The position numbers were made by a program, and so were the translations under genes. From positions 124,001 through 188,000 of the forward strand of contig NZ_JACCJY010000006.1 in assembly GCF_014596085.1 (NCBI RefSeq): a DNA stretch of 64,000 nt, written 5' to 3'. Below, one piece after another: positions 37,805 through 46,944 of the stretch (positions are counted from its first letter, which is position 1; each line of letters opens with the position of its first letter). The DNA comes from Azospirillum tabaci (GTDB taxonomy: Bacteria; Pseudomonadota; Alphaproteobacteria; Azospirillales; Azospirillaceae). A model generated the notes under the pieces. That model worked only from the letters and a program-made list of their open reading frames with translations, was not told the origin of the DNA and made no database searches.

Positions 37805-40800
37805 TCAGGCGTCCCAGAAATGCGGCATGCCGTCCGACGACGTGTAGCCGTTCTGGCCGATCATCGCCCAGTCCAGGTCATGGATGCCCATGGCCAGCGC
37901 CGGGGAATTCGCCTGCAACGAGTAGTCGCCCCAATAGGGGTTGTTGAACAGCGGCTTGCCCGTCACGTCGTTGTCGCCGTAGCGCGGCACGTTGTGGACG
38001 AGGTTCCCGTCGATCACCGGGTTTCCGGCGGTCAGCAACTCCATGTAGTCGTCCAGCGGCAGCGTCCCGCTGACGACGTTGCCGGTGATGGTGTTGTTGC
38101 GCGGCAGGCCGGGATCGCCGTGCTTGGGCGCCCAGCCGACGCGGATGAACTCCTCCACGTTGCTGGCGATGATCGAGAAGTTGTTGGTGACGAGGTTGTT
38201 GTCGCCGCCGTGGATGTGCACCCCGGCCAGCCCGGTGTCCTTGAGGAAGTTGCCGGTCACCGTGACGCCGCCGGCCATGTCGTCCAGATAGATGCCGAAG
38301 CCCTTGTGGTTGGTCAGCCACTGGTCGGTGTTGCTGGTCGCCAGCCCGCCGACATGCTCCACCCAGTTGCCGCGGATGATCGTGCCGGTGTCGACGCTGG
38401 ACCGGCCCAGCACCTCGATGCCGCCGCCGTCCGCCGTCTCCAGGTTGGTGTTGGTGACGCGGTTGTACTCGATGACGTTGTTGCGGTTGATGTTGGTGGA
38501 GTCCCAGTTCTTCAGCGAGATGCCGTAGCGCGCGCTGGAGTCCACGTCGTTGTGGGCGATCAGGTTGTTGTCCACCCCGGTGCCGATGATCCCGGCGACC
38601 CCCTTGCGCACCTCGCCGACGTGGGAGATGTCGTTGGCGTAGATGGTGTTGCCGTTGCTGCGCCCGTCCAGCTCGATGCCGTTGACCGCCAGATGGTCCA
38701 GCGTGTTGCCGCCCACCAGGTTGTTGGAAGACGCCGCGGTCAGCTTGATCGCCGTGCCGACGTTGAGGAAGCTGTTGTTGCCGATGCTGTTGCCCGACGC
38801 CCCCTTCAGCTCCACCGCGTAGCCCCAGGTGGTGGTGTTGGCGAAGCCCAGCCCTTCGATGGTCACGTCGCTGCTGCCGTTCAGGCGGATCAGCGTGCCC
38901 AGCCGCGCCACCTCGACGCCGTCCTGCGCCAGGGTGGCCGGATTTTCCGGCTTGAACACCAGCGATTTGTCCGACGCGCGCCACGCGAACTCGCCCGCCT
39001 GGTCGACGAAGGACGGGTTGTTCAGCAGCTTGTAGGTCGTCCCCTCGGCAAAGGGCAGAGAGGTGCCGTTCTTCAGCGTGATCGTGCGGGTGGCGTCGTT
39101 GACCCCGGCGATCTCGGTCAGCGTGTCGGACAGCCGCTCGGCGTCCATCAGCTGGATCTTCATGCCGGGGACGATGTCGCCCGACGACATGTCGCCGGTG
39201 TGGTAGCGCACCGACCAGCCGCTGGGACCGCCGTTGGCCGCGTCGGCGAAGTACCAGCCGGTGGTGGTGGGGTTGTCGGCGTCGACGATGCCTTTGCTGG
39301 CCAGCGTCTGGCGCACGCCGCCGATGGTCAGGTCGAGGTCGGTGGCCTGCGACAGCTTCGCGGAGTAGATCCCCTTGCCCTCGCTGACGAAGTTCGTGAC
39401 CTTCTCCGCCCCGTTCAGCACCGGCGTCTCGCCGGGATAGTTGCGGAAGCTGTGGCCGTTGTCGGCGCCGGTCAGCTCCAGCGTCTTGGTCAGGCGGTAG
39501 GTGCCCTCGCGCACATAGGTCGTGTCGACGTCGCTGTCCCGCATGGCGTCGCGGGCGCGTTCCAGCGAGGCGAAGGGACCGTCGGTGCCGTCGGCGTTCG
39601 GCGCGGACAGTTTGCCCGACCAGGTGTCCTTGCCGTTGGCCGCAACGTAGAAGGCCGGGCCGGACGGCGGCGGCGGGGGCGGTTCGGCCGGGGGCTCGAA
39701 CAGCGACGCCGGGGCGTCCACGTTCAGAGCGCCGCCCCAGAACAGCCCCTCCTGGCCCTTCACCACGTCCTTTCCGTCCACCGCCCCCTTGTCATAGGTG
39801 ACCATGCTGTCGGTGGCCGCGACGGTGTGGCCGTTGATGGACACCGACTTGACGAACAGGTTGCGGTCCTGCCCGTTCACCACGGCATCGTTGTCGTAGT
39901 GGATCTGGATCTTGTGGGCTTCCTTGGCGTCCAGATCGACCGTGAAGGTGAAGGGCTGCGGGTCGCTGGAGGTGGCGCGGCCCTCGCCGACCACCTTGCC
40001 GTCCACCAGCAGCTTGAAGTGCGGCGCCACCCCTCCGGCCGACTGGCCCCAGGCGGTGACGACGATGTCCGTCGGCGTCAGCGTGACCGGCGGCGGCGGG
40101 GGCGGCGGCGGAACGTAGGGGCCGCCGAAATACTCCTCCGGCACGCCGAAGGTGAGCGCGCCGCCCCAGAACAGCCCTTCCTGCCCGGCGACCACGAACT
40201 TGCCGTCCACCGGCCCCTTGTCGTAGGAGGCCAGCGGATCGGTCGATTTGATCTCCTGCCCGTCGATGGTGATGCCCTGGACGAACAGGTTGCGGTCCTG
40301 GCCGTTGACGGTGGCGTCGTTGTCGTAGTGGATCTGGATCTTGTGGGCCTCGTTGGGGTCCACATCGACCTTGAAGGTGTAGCCGGTCGGGCTGGTCGCG
40401 CTGACCCAGGCGTCGCCGACCACCTTGTCGTCCACCAGCAGCTTGAAATGCGGCGGCATGCCGTTGGCGGCGGCGCCCCAGGCCTTCACCACGATCTCGG
40501 TCGTCATGGTGGCCGGCGCTTCCGGCTCCGGTTCCTGCGCGCTGGCGAACAGGGTCTTGGGCAGATCGACGTTCAACGCGCCGCGCCAGTACATCTCGGT
40601 CTGCCCGGCGATGACGTTCTTGCCGTCGATGTCGCCGGTGTCGTAGGTCACCAGCGGGTCGATGCTGAGGATCGGTTTCCCGTTCACCTCGAACGATTTG
40701 ACGAAGAGGTTGCGGTCCTCTCCGTTCACGGAGCCGTCATTGTCGTACTGGAGCTGAAGTTTGTGGGCCTTGTCGGCCGGAACGCGGGCGTTGAAGGTGT

Positions 40801-40951
40801 AGCGGCCCAGCGACGCCGACGCGACGGTCGCCTGCCCGATCTCAACCCCATCCAGCCGCAGCACGAAATGCGGCCACTTTCCGCCTGCGGGAGCGCCCCA
40901 GGCGTTCACCGTAAAGGTGACGTCCATCAGTTCGGTAGTTTCGGCAGCCAT
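37805..40951 (-). CDS. Triple CBM-like, right-handed beta-helix protein without visible signal
   Basis: About 1048 residues. The N-terminal half holds three homologous modules of about 125 residues with PHFKLLVDDKVVGDAWV and AHKIQIHYDNDATVNGQDRN-type text, resembling calcium-dependent xylan-binding CBM60 modules. They are joined by Pro-rich linkers (PPPPPPPP). The C-terminal 600 residues form a parallel beta-helix: PFASLERARDAMRD marks the start and then repeated GNTIYANDISHVG- and GNWVEHVGGL-like turns, as in C5-epimerases and polysaccharide lyases. No Sec or Tat signal and no RTX repeats are seen. The ATG at 40951 is preferred because AGG stands 7 bases before it; an upstream ATG is at 40963. 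The substrate is likely a surface or plant polysaccharide. Confidence 0.8.
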   Translation of the reverse strand: MAAETTELMDVTFTVNAWGAPAGGKWPHFVLRLDGVEIGQATVASASLGRYTFNARVPADKAHKLQLQYDNDGSVNGEDRNLFVKSFEVNGKPILSIDPLVTYDTGDIDGKNVIAGQTEMYWRGALNVDLPKTLFASAQEPEPEAPATMTTEIVVKAWGAAANGMPPHFKLLVDDKVVGDAWVSATSPTGYTFKVDVDPNEAHKIQIHYDNDATVNGQDRNLFVQGITIDGQEIKSTDPLASYDKGPVDGKFVVAGQEGLFWGGALTFGVPEEYFGGPYVPPPPPPPPVTLTPTDIVVTAWGQSAGGVAPHFKLLVDGKVVGEGRATSSDPQPFTFTVDLDAKEAHKIQIHYDNDAVVNGQDRNLFVKSVSINGHTVAATDSMVTYDKGAVDGKDVVKGQEGLFWGGALNVDAPASLFEPPAEPPPPPPSGPAFYVAANGKDTWSGKLSAPNADGTDGPFASLERARDAMRDSDVDTTYVREGTYRLTKTLELTGADNGHSFRNYPGETPVLNGAEKVTNFVSEGKGIYSAKLSQATDLDLTIGGVRQTLASKGIVDADNPTTTGWYFADAANGGPSGWSVRYHTGDMSSGDIVPGMKIQLMDAERLSDTLTEIAGVNDATRTITLKNGTSLPFAEGTTYKLLNNPSFVDQAGEFAWRASDKSLVFKPENPATLAQDGVEVARLGTLIRLNGSSDVTIEGLGFANTTTWGYAVELKGASGNSIGNNSFLNVGTAIKLTAASSNNLVGGNTLDHLAVNGIELDGRSNGNTIYANDISHVGEVRKGVAGIIGTGVDNNLIAHNDVDSSARYGISLKNWDSTNINRNNVIEYNRVTNTNLETADGGGIEVLGRSSVDTGTIIRGNWVEHVGGLATSNTDQWLTNHKGFGIYLDDMAGGVTVTGNFLKDTGLAGVHIHGGDNNLVTNNFSIIASNVEEFIRVGWAPKHGDPGLPRNNTITGNVVSGTLPLDDYMELLTAGNPVIDGNLVHNVPRYGDNDVTGKPLFNNPYWGDYSLQANSPALAMGIHDLDWAMIGQNGYTSSDGMPHFWDA

Positions 40952-41365
40952 CTCGGACCTCATAGAACTCTAGACCAACGTCTTAGCCCAGAGGTTGAGG
41001 CGCCCCCGCTTAACGGAAAAATAAGAATCTTGGTAAATATTTTATTAACAGTGTCGATTTCTGTGACATAAACAGGATGCCTACAGTCTGATAAAAATGT
41101 TTGTGCATTGAAAAGAAAGTCTTCGTATCAACAAGGATGCTTTCCTTTGGCCCAGCTTGAGCTTGAGCCCCCTCGCCTGGCGTCTGTTTCCTTCGTCCTC
41201 TGCTTTCCCTCTCACGGTCGAAAGCGCGAGCTCGCCTCGAACCGACAGGGGTCACACCCCCGAGCGTGATTCAGGACCTGTGGGAAACCGGCCCGCCGGA
41301 ACGCTCCCGGAACTGGCGCAGGCCAGGCGGTTCTCCACAGTGGGGCGGCCATCTCGGCTGCCGGT
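40952..41365. other. AT-rich regulatory region, no gene seen
   Basis: The 414 bp upstream of the beta-helix gene are much richer in A and T near 41020-41150 (for example GGTAAATATTTTATTAACAG) than the rest of the window. No ORF has support. It probably holds the promoter of the beta-helix gene and may be bound by a nucleoid protein. Confidence 0.5.
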
Positions 41366-42097
41366 TCAATAGGGCAGTCGCTGGCCGTCCCATGCGAACA
41401 GCCCGCCACTGTCCATTGGCGTCAACCCGGCAAGGACGTGGAGCAGGTGCGCGGCGGCGACGGCAGGGGTGAACAACCGCTCTTGGGCCACGGCGGCTTG
41501 GAACGGGTGCGACAAGGGAGTGTCGACGGTGCCCGGATGCAGCGCAACGCAAATGGCATCCGGTCGCGAGCGCGCCAGTTCGATGGCCGTGGTCCGGATG
41601 ATCTGATTGAGCGCCGCCTTGGACGCGCGATAGCCGTACCAGCCGCCGAGCCGGTTGTCGGCAATGCTGCCGACTTTTGCGGAGAGAGCCGCGAAGACCG
41701 CCCGCCCGTGCCGCGGCATCCGCGGCAGGAAGTGCTTGGCGACCAGCGCCGGGCCGATGGCGTTGACCTGGAACAGCCGCGCCATGGCGGTCGGGTCCAA
41801 CGTGCGCCAACTCTTCTCCGGCTGCACCGCATCCTGATGCAGCAGGCCGCTGGCGATGAACACGAGATCGACCGCTCCGGCCATCGCCGCCGCATCGACG
41901 ATGGACGATTCATCGGCAAGGTCGAGGAAGCCGGTGCGCAGCTTGTCCGCCGGCGCGAGCGGGCGGCGTGACAGGGCCAGCACCTCCGTCACCCCGGGGT
42001 CGGCGAGCAACCGTTGCGTCACGGCGGCGCCGATGCCGCCGCTCGCCCCGATCACAACCGCCCGGATCGAACCGGTGAAGCCTGCAACGCCGCTCAT
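41366..42097 (-). CDS. Short-chain dehydrogenase/reductase, C-factor-like
   Basis: A 243-residue SDR. The cofactor motif is a variant, IGASGGIGAAV, and the active-site pattern YGYRASKAALN has the Tyr and Lys in the YxxxK form, with a Ser in SALSAKVGSI upstream. The end (GLTPMDSGGLFAWDGQRLPY) is typical of C-factor-like (CsgA-related) SDRs, in which the terminal DGxxLPY motif is conserved. Substrate is unknown. It stands alone, with the AT-rich gap on its downstream side and the YciF-like gene on its upstream side. Confidence 0.85.
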   Translation of the reverse strand: MSGVAGFTGSIRAVVIGASGGIGAAVTQRLLADPGVTEVLALSRRPLAPADKLRTGFLDLADESSIVDAAAMAGAVDLVFIASGLLHQDAVQPEKSWRTLDPTAMARLFQVNAIGPALVAKHFLPRMPRHGRAVFAALSAKVGSIADNRLGGWYGYRASKAALNQIIRTTAIELARSRPDAICVALHPGTVDTPLSHPFQAAVAQERLFTPAVAAAHLLHVLAGLTPMDSGGLFAWDGQRLPY

Positions 42098-42180
42098 GAC
42101 CCACCCTTCCTGCGGAGAGGAACGACAGACCGGTGTGTGGTCGATTCATCCGTGTCGGGTCCGTGTTGCCCCGGAAGGGG

Positions 42181-42210
42181 GGCCGCAGCTCCGAACCGGG
42201 AACTGCGGCC
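42181..42210. terminator. Hairpin downstream of the YciF-like gene
   Basis: GGCCGCAG (42181-42188) and CTGCGGCC (42203-42210) pair around a 14-base loop just after the stop of the minus-strand gene. No clear T-run follows. Confidence 0.5.
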
Positions 42211-42215
42211 GCGTC

Positions 42216-42713
42216 CTACGCCGCCCTGAAGGCACGCATGTTGATGTCGCCTTCGGCGAGTTGGTTGAGTTTCTGATCGGTTGCCTTTTCCTCCTCAAGG
42301 GTCTGCTCGAGCAGACGGGCGACATCGGTCATGCCGCAGGTTTCGGCCAATGTCCTCAGCGAGCCGTAGCTGGCGATCTCGTAATGCTCGACCTTCTGCG
42401 CGGCCATGATGAGCGCGACATCGAGCACCTCCGCCGGGAGGCCCTCGTCGATGATCTCCTCGGTTTCCTCGATCAGTCCCTGGGTCGCCTCGCAGGTGTT
42501 TCCGCCCGGCTCGGCCCGCAGGATCTGGAAGATCTGCTCCAGGCGTTTGACCTGACCGTCGGTCTCGCGCAGATGGGTTTCGAAAGCCTGCTTGAGCTGA
42601 GGCGATGAGGCGGCCTCGACCATGGCCGGCAGGGCCTCGATGATCTGCGTTTCCGAGCTGTAGGTGTCCTGCAACTCCTTGATGAGGAGTTCCTTGAGTG
42701 CTTGTTCCGACAT
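42216..42713 (-). CDS. Ferritin-like protein, DUF892 (YciE/YciF type)
   Basis: A 165-residue cytosolic protein of four long helices. The family pattern is clear: LLIKELQDTYSSETQIIEALP, split at its middle, KQAFETHLRETDGQVKRLEQIF, and VEHYEIASYGSLRTLAE. The Glu/His positions of the helices correspond to a ferritin-like di-metal site. YciF-type proteins are induced by osmotic, envelope or oxidative stress. It is a single gene with a divergent neighbour. The ATG at 42713 is preferred over a longer reading that crosses the promoter. Confidence 0.88.
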   Translation of the reverse strand: MSEQALKELLIKELQDTYSSETQIIEALPAMVEAASSPQLKQAFETHLRETDGQVKRLEQIFQILRAEPGGNTCEATQGLIEETEEIIDEGLPAEVLDVALIMAAQKVEHYEIASYGSLRTLAETCGMTDVARLLEQTLEEEKATDQKLNQLAEGDINMRAFRAA

Positions 42714-42935
42714 GAGCGCCTTCCCCGTGGGATGCTGGTGTTGCCGATGGCCGGAGTAGCTCGGCCATTGTCCTTCAACAGGGACCGGAGGCGGTTCGCG
42801 CAACGCAAGGATCCCCTCATCAGGGATTCTGTTGCCGTTGATGCCAATCGGGAGCAAGGCGACGCTGGAACGGAAGCGTACCCTGTCCTCGTCAGCCTGC
42901 AGAGGTTGATCCGTCGCCCTGGAGGGAACCCTGTG

Positions 42936-43775
42936 ATGGCCGACCATTCCCAAGCCCGCGCTGCTTTTGCCGACCTCCACCAAACCGGCTGCTTCGTCAT
43001 TCCCAATCCGTGGGACGTCGGAAGCGCCGTGATGCTGAAGCATCTCGGATTCCGCGCGTTGGCCACCACCTCGGCGGGCTTCGCCTTCGCGCGGGGGCTT
43101 CCCGACACCGATTGGGCGGTGCCGTGCGGCGACATGCTGGCCCACATCGCCGACATGGTCCGGGCAACCGACCTGCCGGTGAACGCCGATTTCGAGTCCG
43201 GCTATGCCCATGACTGCGAGGGGCTGGCGCGCAACGTGCGCCTCTGCGCCGACACCGGCGTGGCGGGCCTGTCCATCGAGGACGCCACGGGCGACCCGGC
43301 GAAGCCGCTGTATGACCTCCCTCACGCCGTCGAGCGCGTGGCCGCGGCGGCGGAGGCGTTGCGGGGAACCGGCGTCCTCCTGACCGCCCGCTGCGAGGCC
43401 CTGCTGGTGAACCACCCGGCGGCCGTCGAGGAGGCGCTGCGCCGCTTGCCGGCCTACGCCGCGGCGGGAGCCGACGTCCTCTACGCGCCGGGCTTGCGGA
43501 CCCCGGACGTCATCGAGGCGGCGGTCGACGCCGTCCACCCGAAACCGCTCAACCTGCTGGTTTCGTCCCCGATCGGCTTGTCGGTGGATCAGATCGCCGC
43601 CCTGGGCGTGCGGCGCATCAGCCTGGGCAGCGGCCTCAACCGCGCCGCCTGGGGCGGTTTTCTCCGGGCCGCCCGGATGCTGGCCGAGCATGGGCGCTTC
43701 GACGCCCTCGGCGAAGCCGAACCGTTCGACGCGCTCAACGGGTTCTTCCGGACGCACAGCCGGCGAACGCCCTGA
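42936..43775 (+). CDS. Isocitrate lyase/PEP mutase superfamily protein
   Basis: A 279-residue TIM-barrel enzyme. The pattern CFVIPNPWDVGSAVMLKHLGF, split by the first loop, ATTSAGFAFARGLPD, DLPVNADFESGY and GVAGLSIEDATGD places it with oxaloacetate/carboxyphosphonoenolpyruvate-type members. The Mg-binding aspartates (in NADFE) are present, while the isocitrate-lyase catalytic Cys motif is replaced by LTARCEALLV. It likely acts on a small 2-oxo or 2-hydroxy acid. The ATG at 42936 is preceded by GGAGGG. Divergent from the YciF-type gene. Not in an operon. Confidence 0.85.
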   Translation: MADHSQARAAFADLHQTGCFVIPNPWDVGSAVMLKHLGFRALATTSAGFAFARGLPDTDWAVPCGDMLAHIADMVRATDLPVNADFESGYAHDCEGLARNVRLCADTGVAGLSIEDATGDPAKPLYDLPHAVERVAAAAEALRGTGVLLTARCEALLVNHPAAVEEALRRLPAYAAAGADVLYAPGLRTPDVIEAAVDAVHPKPLNLLVSSPIGLSVDQIAALGVRRISLGSGLNRAAWGGFLRAARMLAEHGRFDALGEAEPFDALNGFFRTHSRRTP

Positions 43776-44203
43776 AGGACGGAGCCTGGGCAACGGCCCG
43801 GCCAGATCCGTCCCGGCCGTGGAGCGCCCGATGGCGCTCCACATGACCTCATCCGGACAGTGGCCGAGGCCGGCCTCTGCCGACGTTCGCCGACGCCCAA
43901 GCCCTTATGTGTTTCGGCGGCTCCCCCCGCCCCTGGGCGATGAGCCTTCCATCACCGGTTTCCGTACGGCGGCGCGCCAAAGATGCCGCCCCTGCCGAGC
44001 GCCTTGACCATGTTGCGCTGGAGCAGCCGCTCGGCGCAGCGTTCACGGTGACCGACGGCCGTCAGACCTCAAGCCTCCGCAACAGACCGGGAGCCGGGCG
44101 GCGCCCTTGCCGACGCTTCCGCACACCGAAAATTCGCCTTCTCCGCAAAAAGAAGTTTGTTAGCGCACAAATCTCAAGCTATCATATTTCGGTTGATGTA
44201 ATC
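43776..44203. other. Intergenic region, no gene seen
   Basis: The left part is GC-rich and contains only chance ORFs; the right 90 bp, leading to the FAD-oxidase operon, are AT-rich (for example AAAAAGAAGTTTGTTAGC) and form the promoter region. Confidence 0.5.
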
Positions 44204-44218
44204 GCATAACGATTATGC
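44204..44218. promoter_or_regulatory. Dyad GCATAA-CGA-TTATGC before the FAD-oxidase operon
   Basis: A perfect 6-base dyad with a 3-base centre, ending 25 bp before the GTG at 44244, inside the AT-rich promoter. The last gene of the operon encodes an IclR regulator, whose family binds dyads of this size, so it is the leading candidate operator. Confidence 0.6.
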
Positions 44219-44243
44219 ACTGGATAGATCAAGGAGATCGCGC

Positions 44244-45671
44244 GTGGACGTGATCGCTGAACTGACGAGCCTGATCGGCGCCGACGCCGTCCTGACCGCC
44301 CCCTCCGACCTGGATGCCGTTACCGAGGACTGGCGGGGGCGCTATCGCGGCCCGGCGCTTTGCCTCGCGCGTCCCGCCAACGCCGGACAGGTGGCCGACG
44401 TGGTGCGCTGCTGCGCCAAGCACGGCGTCCCGGTCCTGCCGCAGGGCGGCAACACCAGCCTGTGCGGCGGCGCCGTCCCGTCGGAAACCGGCCCCGCCCC
44501 GGTCATTCTCAGCCTGACGCGCATGCGCGCGGTCCGCGCCATCGACCCGGTGAACAACACGATGGAGGTCGAGGCCGGCTGCGTCCTCGCCACCGTGCAG
44601 GAGGCCGCCGCCGCCGCCGGGCGGCTCTACCCGGTCAGCCTGGGCGCCGAGGGCTCCTGCCAGATCGGCGGCACCATCGCCACCAACGCCGGCGGCACGT
44701 CGGTCCTGCGCTACGGCAACACGCGCGAGAACGTGCTGGGGCTGGAGGTCGTGCTGGCCGACGGCACCGTCTGGTCGGGCCTCTACGGCCTTCGCAAGAA
44801 CAACACCGGCTACGATCTGAAGCATCTGTTCATCGGTTCGGAAGGCACGCTCGGCATCATCACCGCGGCGACCCTGAAGCTGCATCCGCTGCCGACGCGC
44901 CACGCGGTGGCCTGGGTCGGGATGGCCTCGCCGGAGGATGCGCTGACCCTGCTGACCCGCGTGCAGGAGCGCAGCGCGGCCCGGCTGTCCGCCTTCGAGA
45001 TGATCAACCGGCTGCAGCTCGATCTGGTGGTCGGCCATGTCCCCGGCCGCCGCAGCCCGATCGAGAGCGAGGCCGACTGGCACGTGCTGATCGAGCTGTC
45101 GGACAACGGGTCCGGCGAGGCGCTCGACGCCGAACTGCAGGCGATCCTGGAGGACGCCTTCGCCGACGGTCTGCTGAGCGACGCGGCCCTCGCCGCCAGC
45201 GAGGCGCAGCGCCACGCCATGTGGGAGGTGCGTCACAGCGTGTCGGAGGCCAACAAGAAGGCCGGTGTCGGCCTGACCACCGATTGCGCGGTGCCGCTGT
45301 CGGCGGTGCCCGCCTTCATCGCCGGGGCAACCGCGGCGGTGCGCGCGCTGGTGCCCGACCTGCCGGTGATCGTCGTCGCCCATCTCGGCGACGGCAACGT
45401 GCACTTCATTCCCTTCTTCACCTTCGACGCCTGGGAGGCCGCCGCATCGGGCGACCGCGACGCGCTCGCCGCCGCGCTGCGCCACGCCGTCAACGACGAG
45501 GCCGCCCGGCTGAAGGGCACCTTCAGCGCCGAACACGGGGTCGGCCGCGTCCAGCTCGCCGAGATGGCCCGCTACAAGGCGTCGGCGGAGCTGGCGCTGA
45601 TGCGCGCCGTCAAGCAGGCGCTCGACCCGCAGAACATCTTCAATCCCGGACGGCTCCTGCCGCCCGGCTGA
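44244..45671 (+). CDS. FAD-linked 2-hydroxyacid dehydrogenase (GlcD/D-2-hydroxyglutarate type)
   Basis: A 475-residue cytosolic flavoenzyme. The N-terminal PCMH FAD domain (about 35-215) has LPQGGNTSLCGGAVP and the QIGGTIATNAGG block around the FAD pyrophosphate. The C-terminal substrate domain has the metal motif HLGDGNVHF (about 377-385) and ends with FSAEHGVGR and DPQNIFNPGRLLP. These define the VAO group of D-lactate, glycolate and D-2-hydroxyglutarate dehydrogenases. It would feed electrons to the quinone pool or an electron-transfer flavoprotein. The GTG at 44244 follows AAGGAGAT. First gene of an operon with an ABC importer, a DapA-like lyase and IclR. Confidence 0.9.
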   Translation: MDVIAELTSLIGADAVLTAPSDLDAVTEDWRGRYRGPALCLARPANAGQVADVVRCCAKHGVPVLPQGGNTSLCGGAVPSETGPAPVILSLTRMRAVRAIDPVNNTMEVEAGCVLATVQEAAAAAGRLYPVSLGAEGSCQIGGTIATNAGGTSVLRYGNTRENVLGLEVVLADGTVWSGLYGLRKNNTGYDLKHLFIGSEGTLGIITAATLKLHPLPTRHAVAWVGMASPEDALTLLTRVQERSAARLSAFEMINRLQLDLVVGHVPGRRSPIESEADWHVLIELSDNGSGEALDAELQAILEDAFADGLLSDAALAASEAQRHAMWEVRHSVSEANKKAGVGLTTDCAVPLSAVPAFIAGATAAVRALVPDLPVIVVAHLGDGNVHFIPFFTFDAWEAAASGDRDALAAALRHAVNDEAARLKGTFSAEHGVGRVQLAEMARYKASAELALMRAVKQALDPQNIFNPGRLLPPG

Positions 45672-45729
45672 TCATCTCCGCTTTTCCGCCCCCCATCCGC
45701 CGCCCCGGCCCATCACGAGGAGTTCCGAC

Positions 45730-46812
45730 ATGAGCACACGCCAATCCGGCTGGTCCCGCCGCACCCTGCTGAAAGCCGGCGCCGCCGGCACCGCGGCGCT
45801 CGCCATGCCGGCGATCTGGAGCCCGGCCCGCGCGCAGAACAAGCGCATCGTCGTGCGTGACGACGGCGGCATCTACACCAAGGCCTATGGCGAGGTCTTC
45901 TACAAGCCCTTCACCGCGGCCACCGGCATCGAGGTCGTTGGCGTCCAGGCCAACGCCGAGCCGACCGCGCAGATCCGCTCGATGGTCGAGGCGAAGTCCT
46001 ACACCTGGGACATGGCCAAGATCAGCGAGCCGGCCATCCTGATGCTGACCGCCGGCGACAAGCCGATGCTGGAGAAGCACGGGCTGGAGAACGATCCGGC
46101 GGTCGCCGCCATTCCCAAGCAGTACATGTCGGCCTACGGCGTCGGCACCAACGTCTACACCACCGTGCTGGCCTACCGCACCGACGCCTTCAAGGGCCGC
46201 AAGGCGCCGACCTCCTGGAAGGATTTCTACGACGTCGCGGGCGTCCCCGGCCGCCGCGCGCTGCGCAAGCATCCCTTCGACACCATCGAGCAGGCGCTGA
46301 TGGCCGACGGCGTGCCCACCGGCGAGGTCTACCCCTGCGACTTCGACCGTGCCTTCAAGGCGCTGGACCGCATCAAGAAGGACATTCCGATCTTCTGGAC
46401 CAGCGGGGCGCAGGTCGAGCAGATGCTCATCTCCGGCGAGGTCGATCTCGTCCCGACCTGGGTGTCGCGCCCGCAGGCGGCGATCGCCGCCGGCGCTCCG
46501 GTCGGCATCGTCTGGGACCAGAACATCTGGGGCCTCGACAGCTGGGCCATCCTGGCCGGCACGCCGAACGCCGACGCCTGCCGCCAGTTCATCAAGTTCA
46601 CCTGCGATGCCAAGCGGCAGGCGGAGCTGGTGAAGTACTTCCCGGCGGGCGTCACCCTGCCCGACGCCTTCAAGCACATCGACGCGGCGGTCGCCCCCAA
46701 CTGCCCGACCTTCCCCGAGAACATCGAGAAGGGCGTCAAGATCAACGCGCAGTACTGGCTGGACAACCAGCAGAAGGCGCTCGAGCGTTACAACGCCTGG
46801 CTGCTGAGCTGA
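45730..46812 (+). CDS. ABC transporter substrate-binding protein (polyamine/opine type)
   Basis: A 360-residue periplasmic receptor with a Tat signal (SRRTLLKAGAAGTAALAMPAI, cut at its middle, about residues 9-29). The mature part shows the PotD-like fold: RIVVRDDGGIYTKAYGEVF, FYDVAGVPGRRALRKHP and LISGEVDLVPTWVSRPQAAI. Such receptors for class I polyamine-type importers bind polyamines, opines or other small cationic or carboxylic ligands. The ligand cannot be told, but the neighbouring dehydrogenase and lyase suggest a hydroxy- or keto-acid derived compound. A 13-bp hairpin follows and may raise its level above that of the transport genes. Confidence 0.9.
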   Translation: MSTRQSGWSRRTLLKAGAAGTAALAMPAIWSPARAQNKRIVVRDDGGIYTKAYGEVFYKPFTAATGIEVVGVQANAEPTAQIRSMVEAKSYTWDMAKISEPAILMLTAGDKPMLEKHGLENDPAVAAIPKQYMSAYGVGTNVYTTVLAYRTDAFKGRKAPTSWKDFYDVAGVPGRRALRKHPFDTIEQALMADGVPTGEVYPCDFDRAFKALDRIKKDIPIFWTSGAQVEQMLISGEVDLVPTWVSRPQAAIAAGAPVGIVWDQNIWGLDSWAILAGTPNADACRQFIKFTCDAKRQAELVKYFPAGVTLPDAFKHIDAAVAPNCPTFPENIEKGVKINAQYWLDNQQKALERYNAWLLS

Positions 46813-46853
46813 GGCGCCGGGACACCCCGTCTCTGAAGCCCTGTCCCTGAGGA

Positions 46854-46898
46854 CCCGCAACCGGCCGGAGCCGCCCGCATGGCGGGGCCGGTTGCGGG
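46854..46898. terminator. Perfect 13-bp hairpin between receptor and ATPase genes
   Basis: Arms CCCGCAACCGGCC (46854-46866) and GGCCGGTTGCGGG (46886-46898) pair exactly around a 19-base loop. The gap to the ATPase gene is 132 bp. Such hairpins protect the mRNA of the receptor gene or cause partial termination. Confidence 0.65.
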
Positions 46899-46944
46899 GC
46901 TCCCGCATTTTCCCCATTCCCTTTTCGACGCGAGGAGACCTGCC

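Noticed and set aside
43849..44046. A minus-strand frame in the gap before the FAD-oxidase operon.
   Set aside because: No ribosome site or family match, and the frame is short; the other minus frame contains a peptide-like LLQRNMVKALGRGG segment but is cut by a stop.
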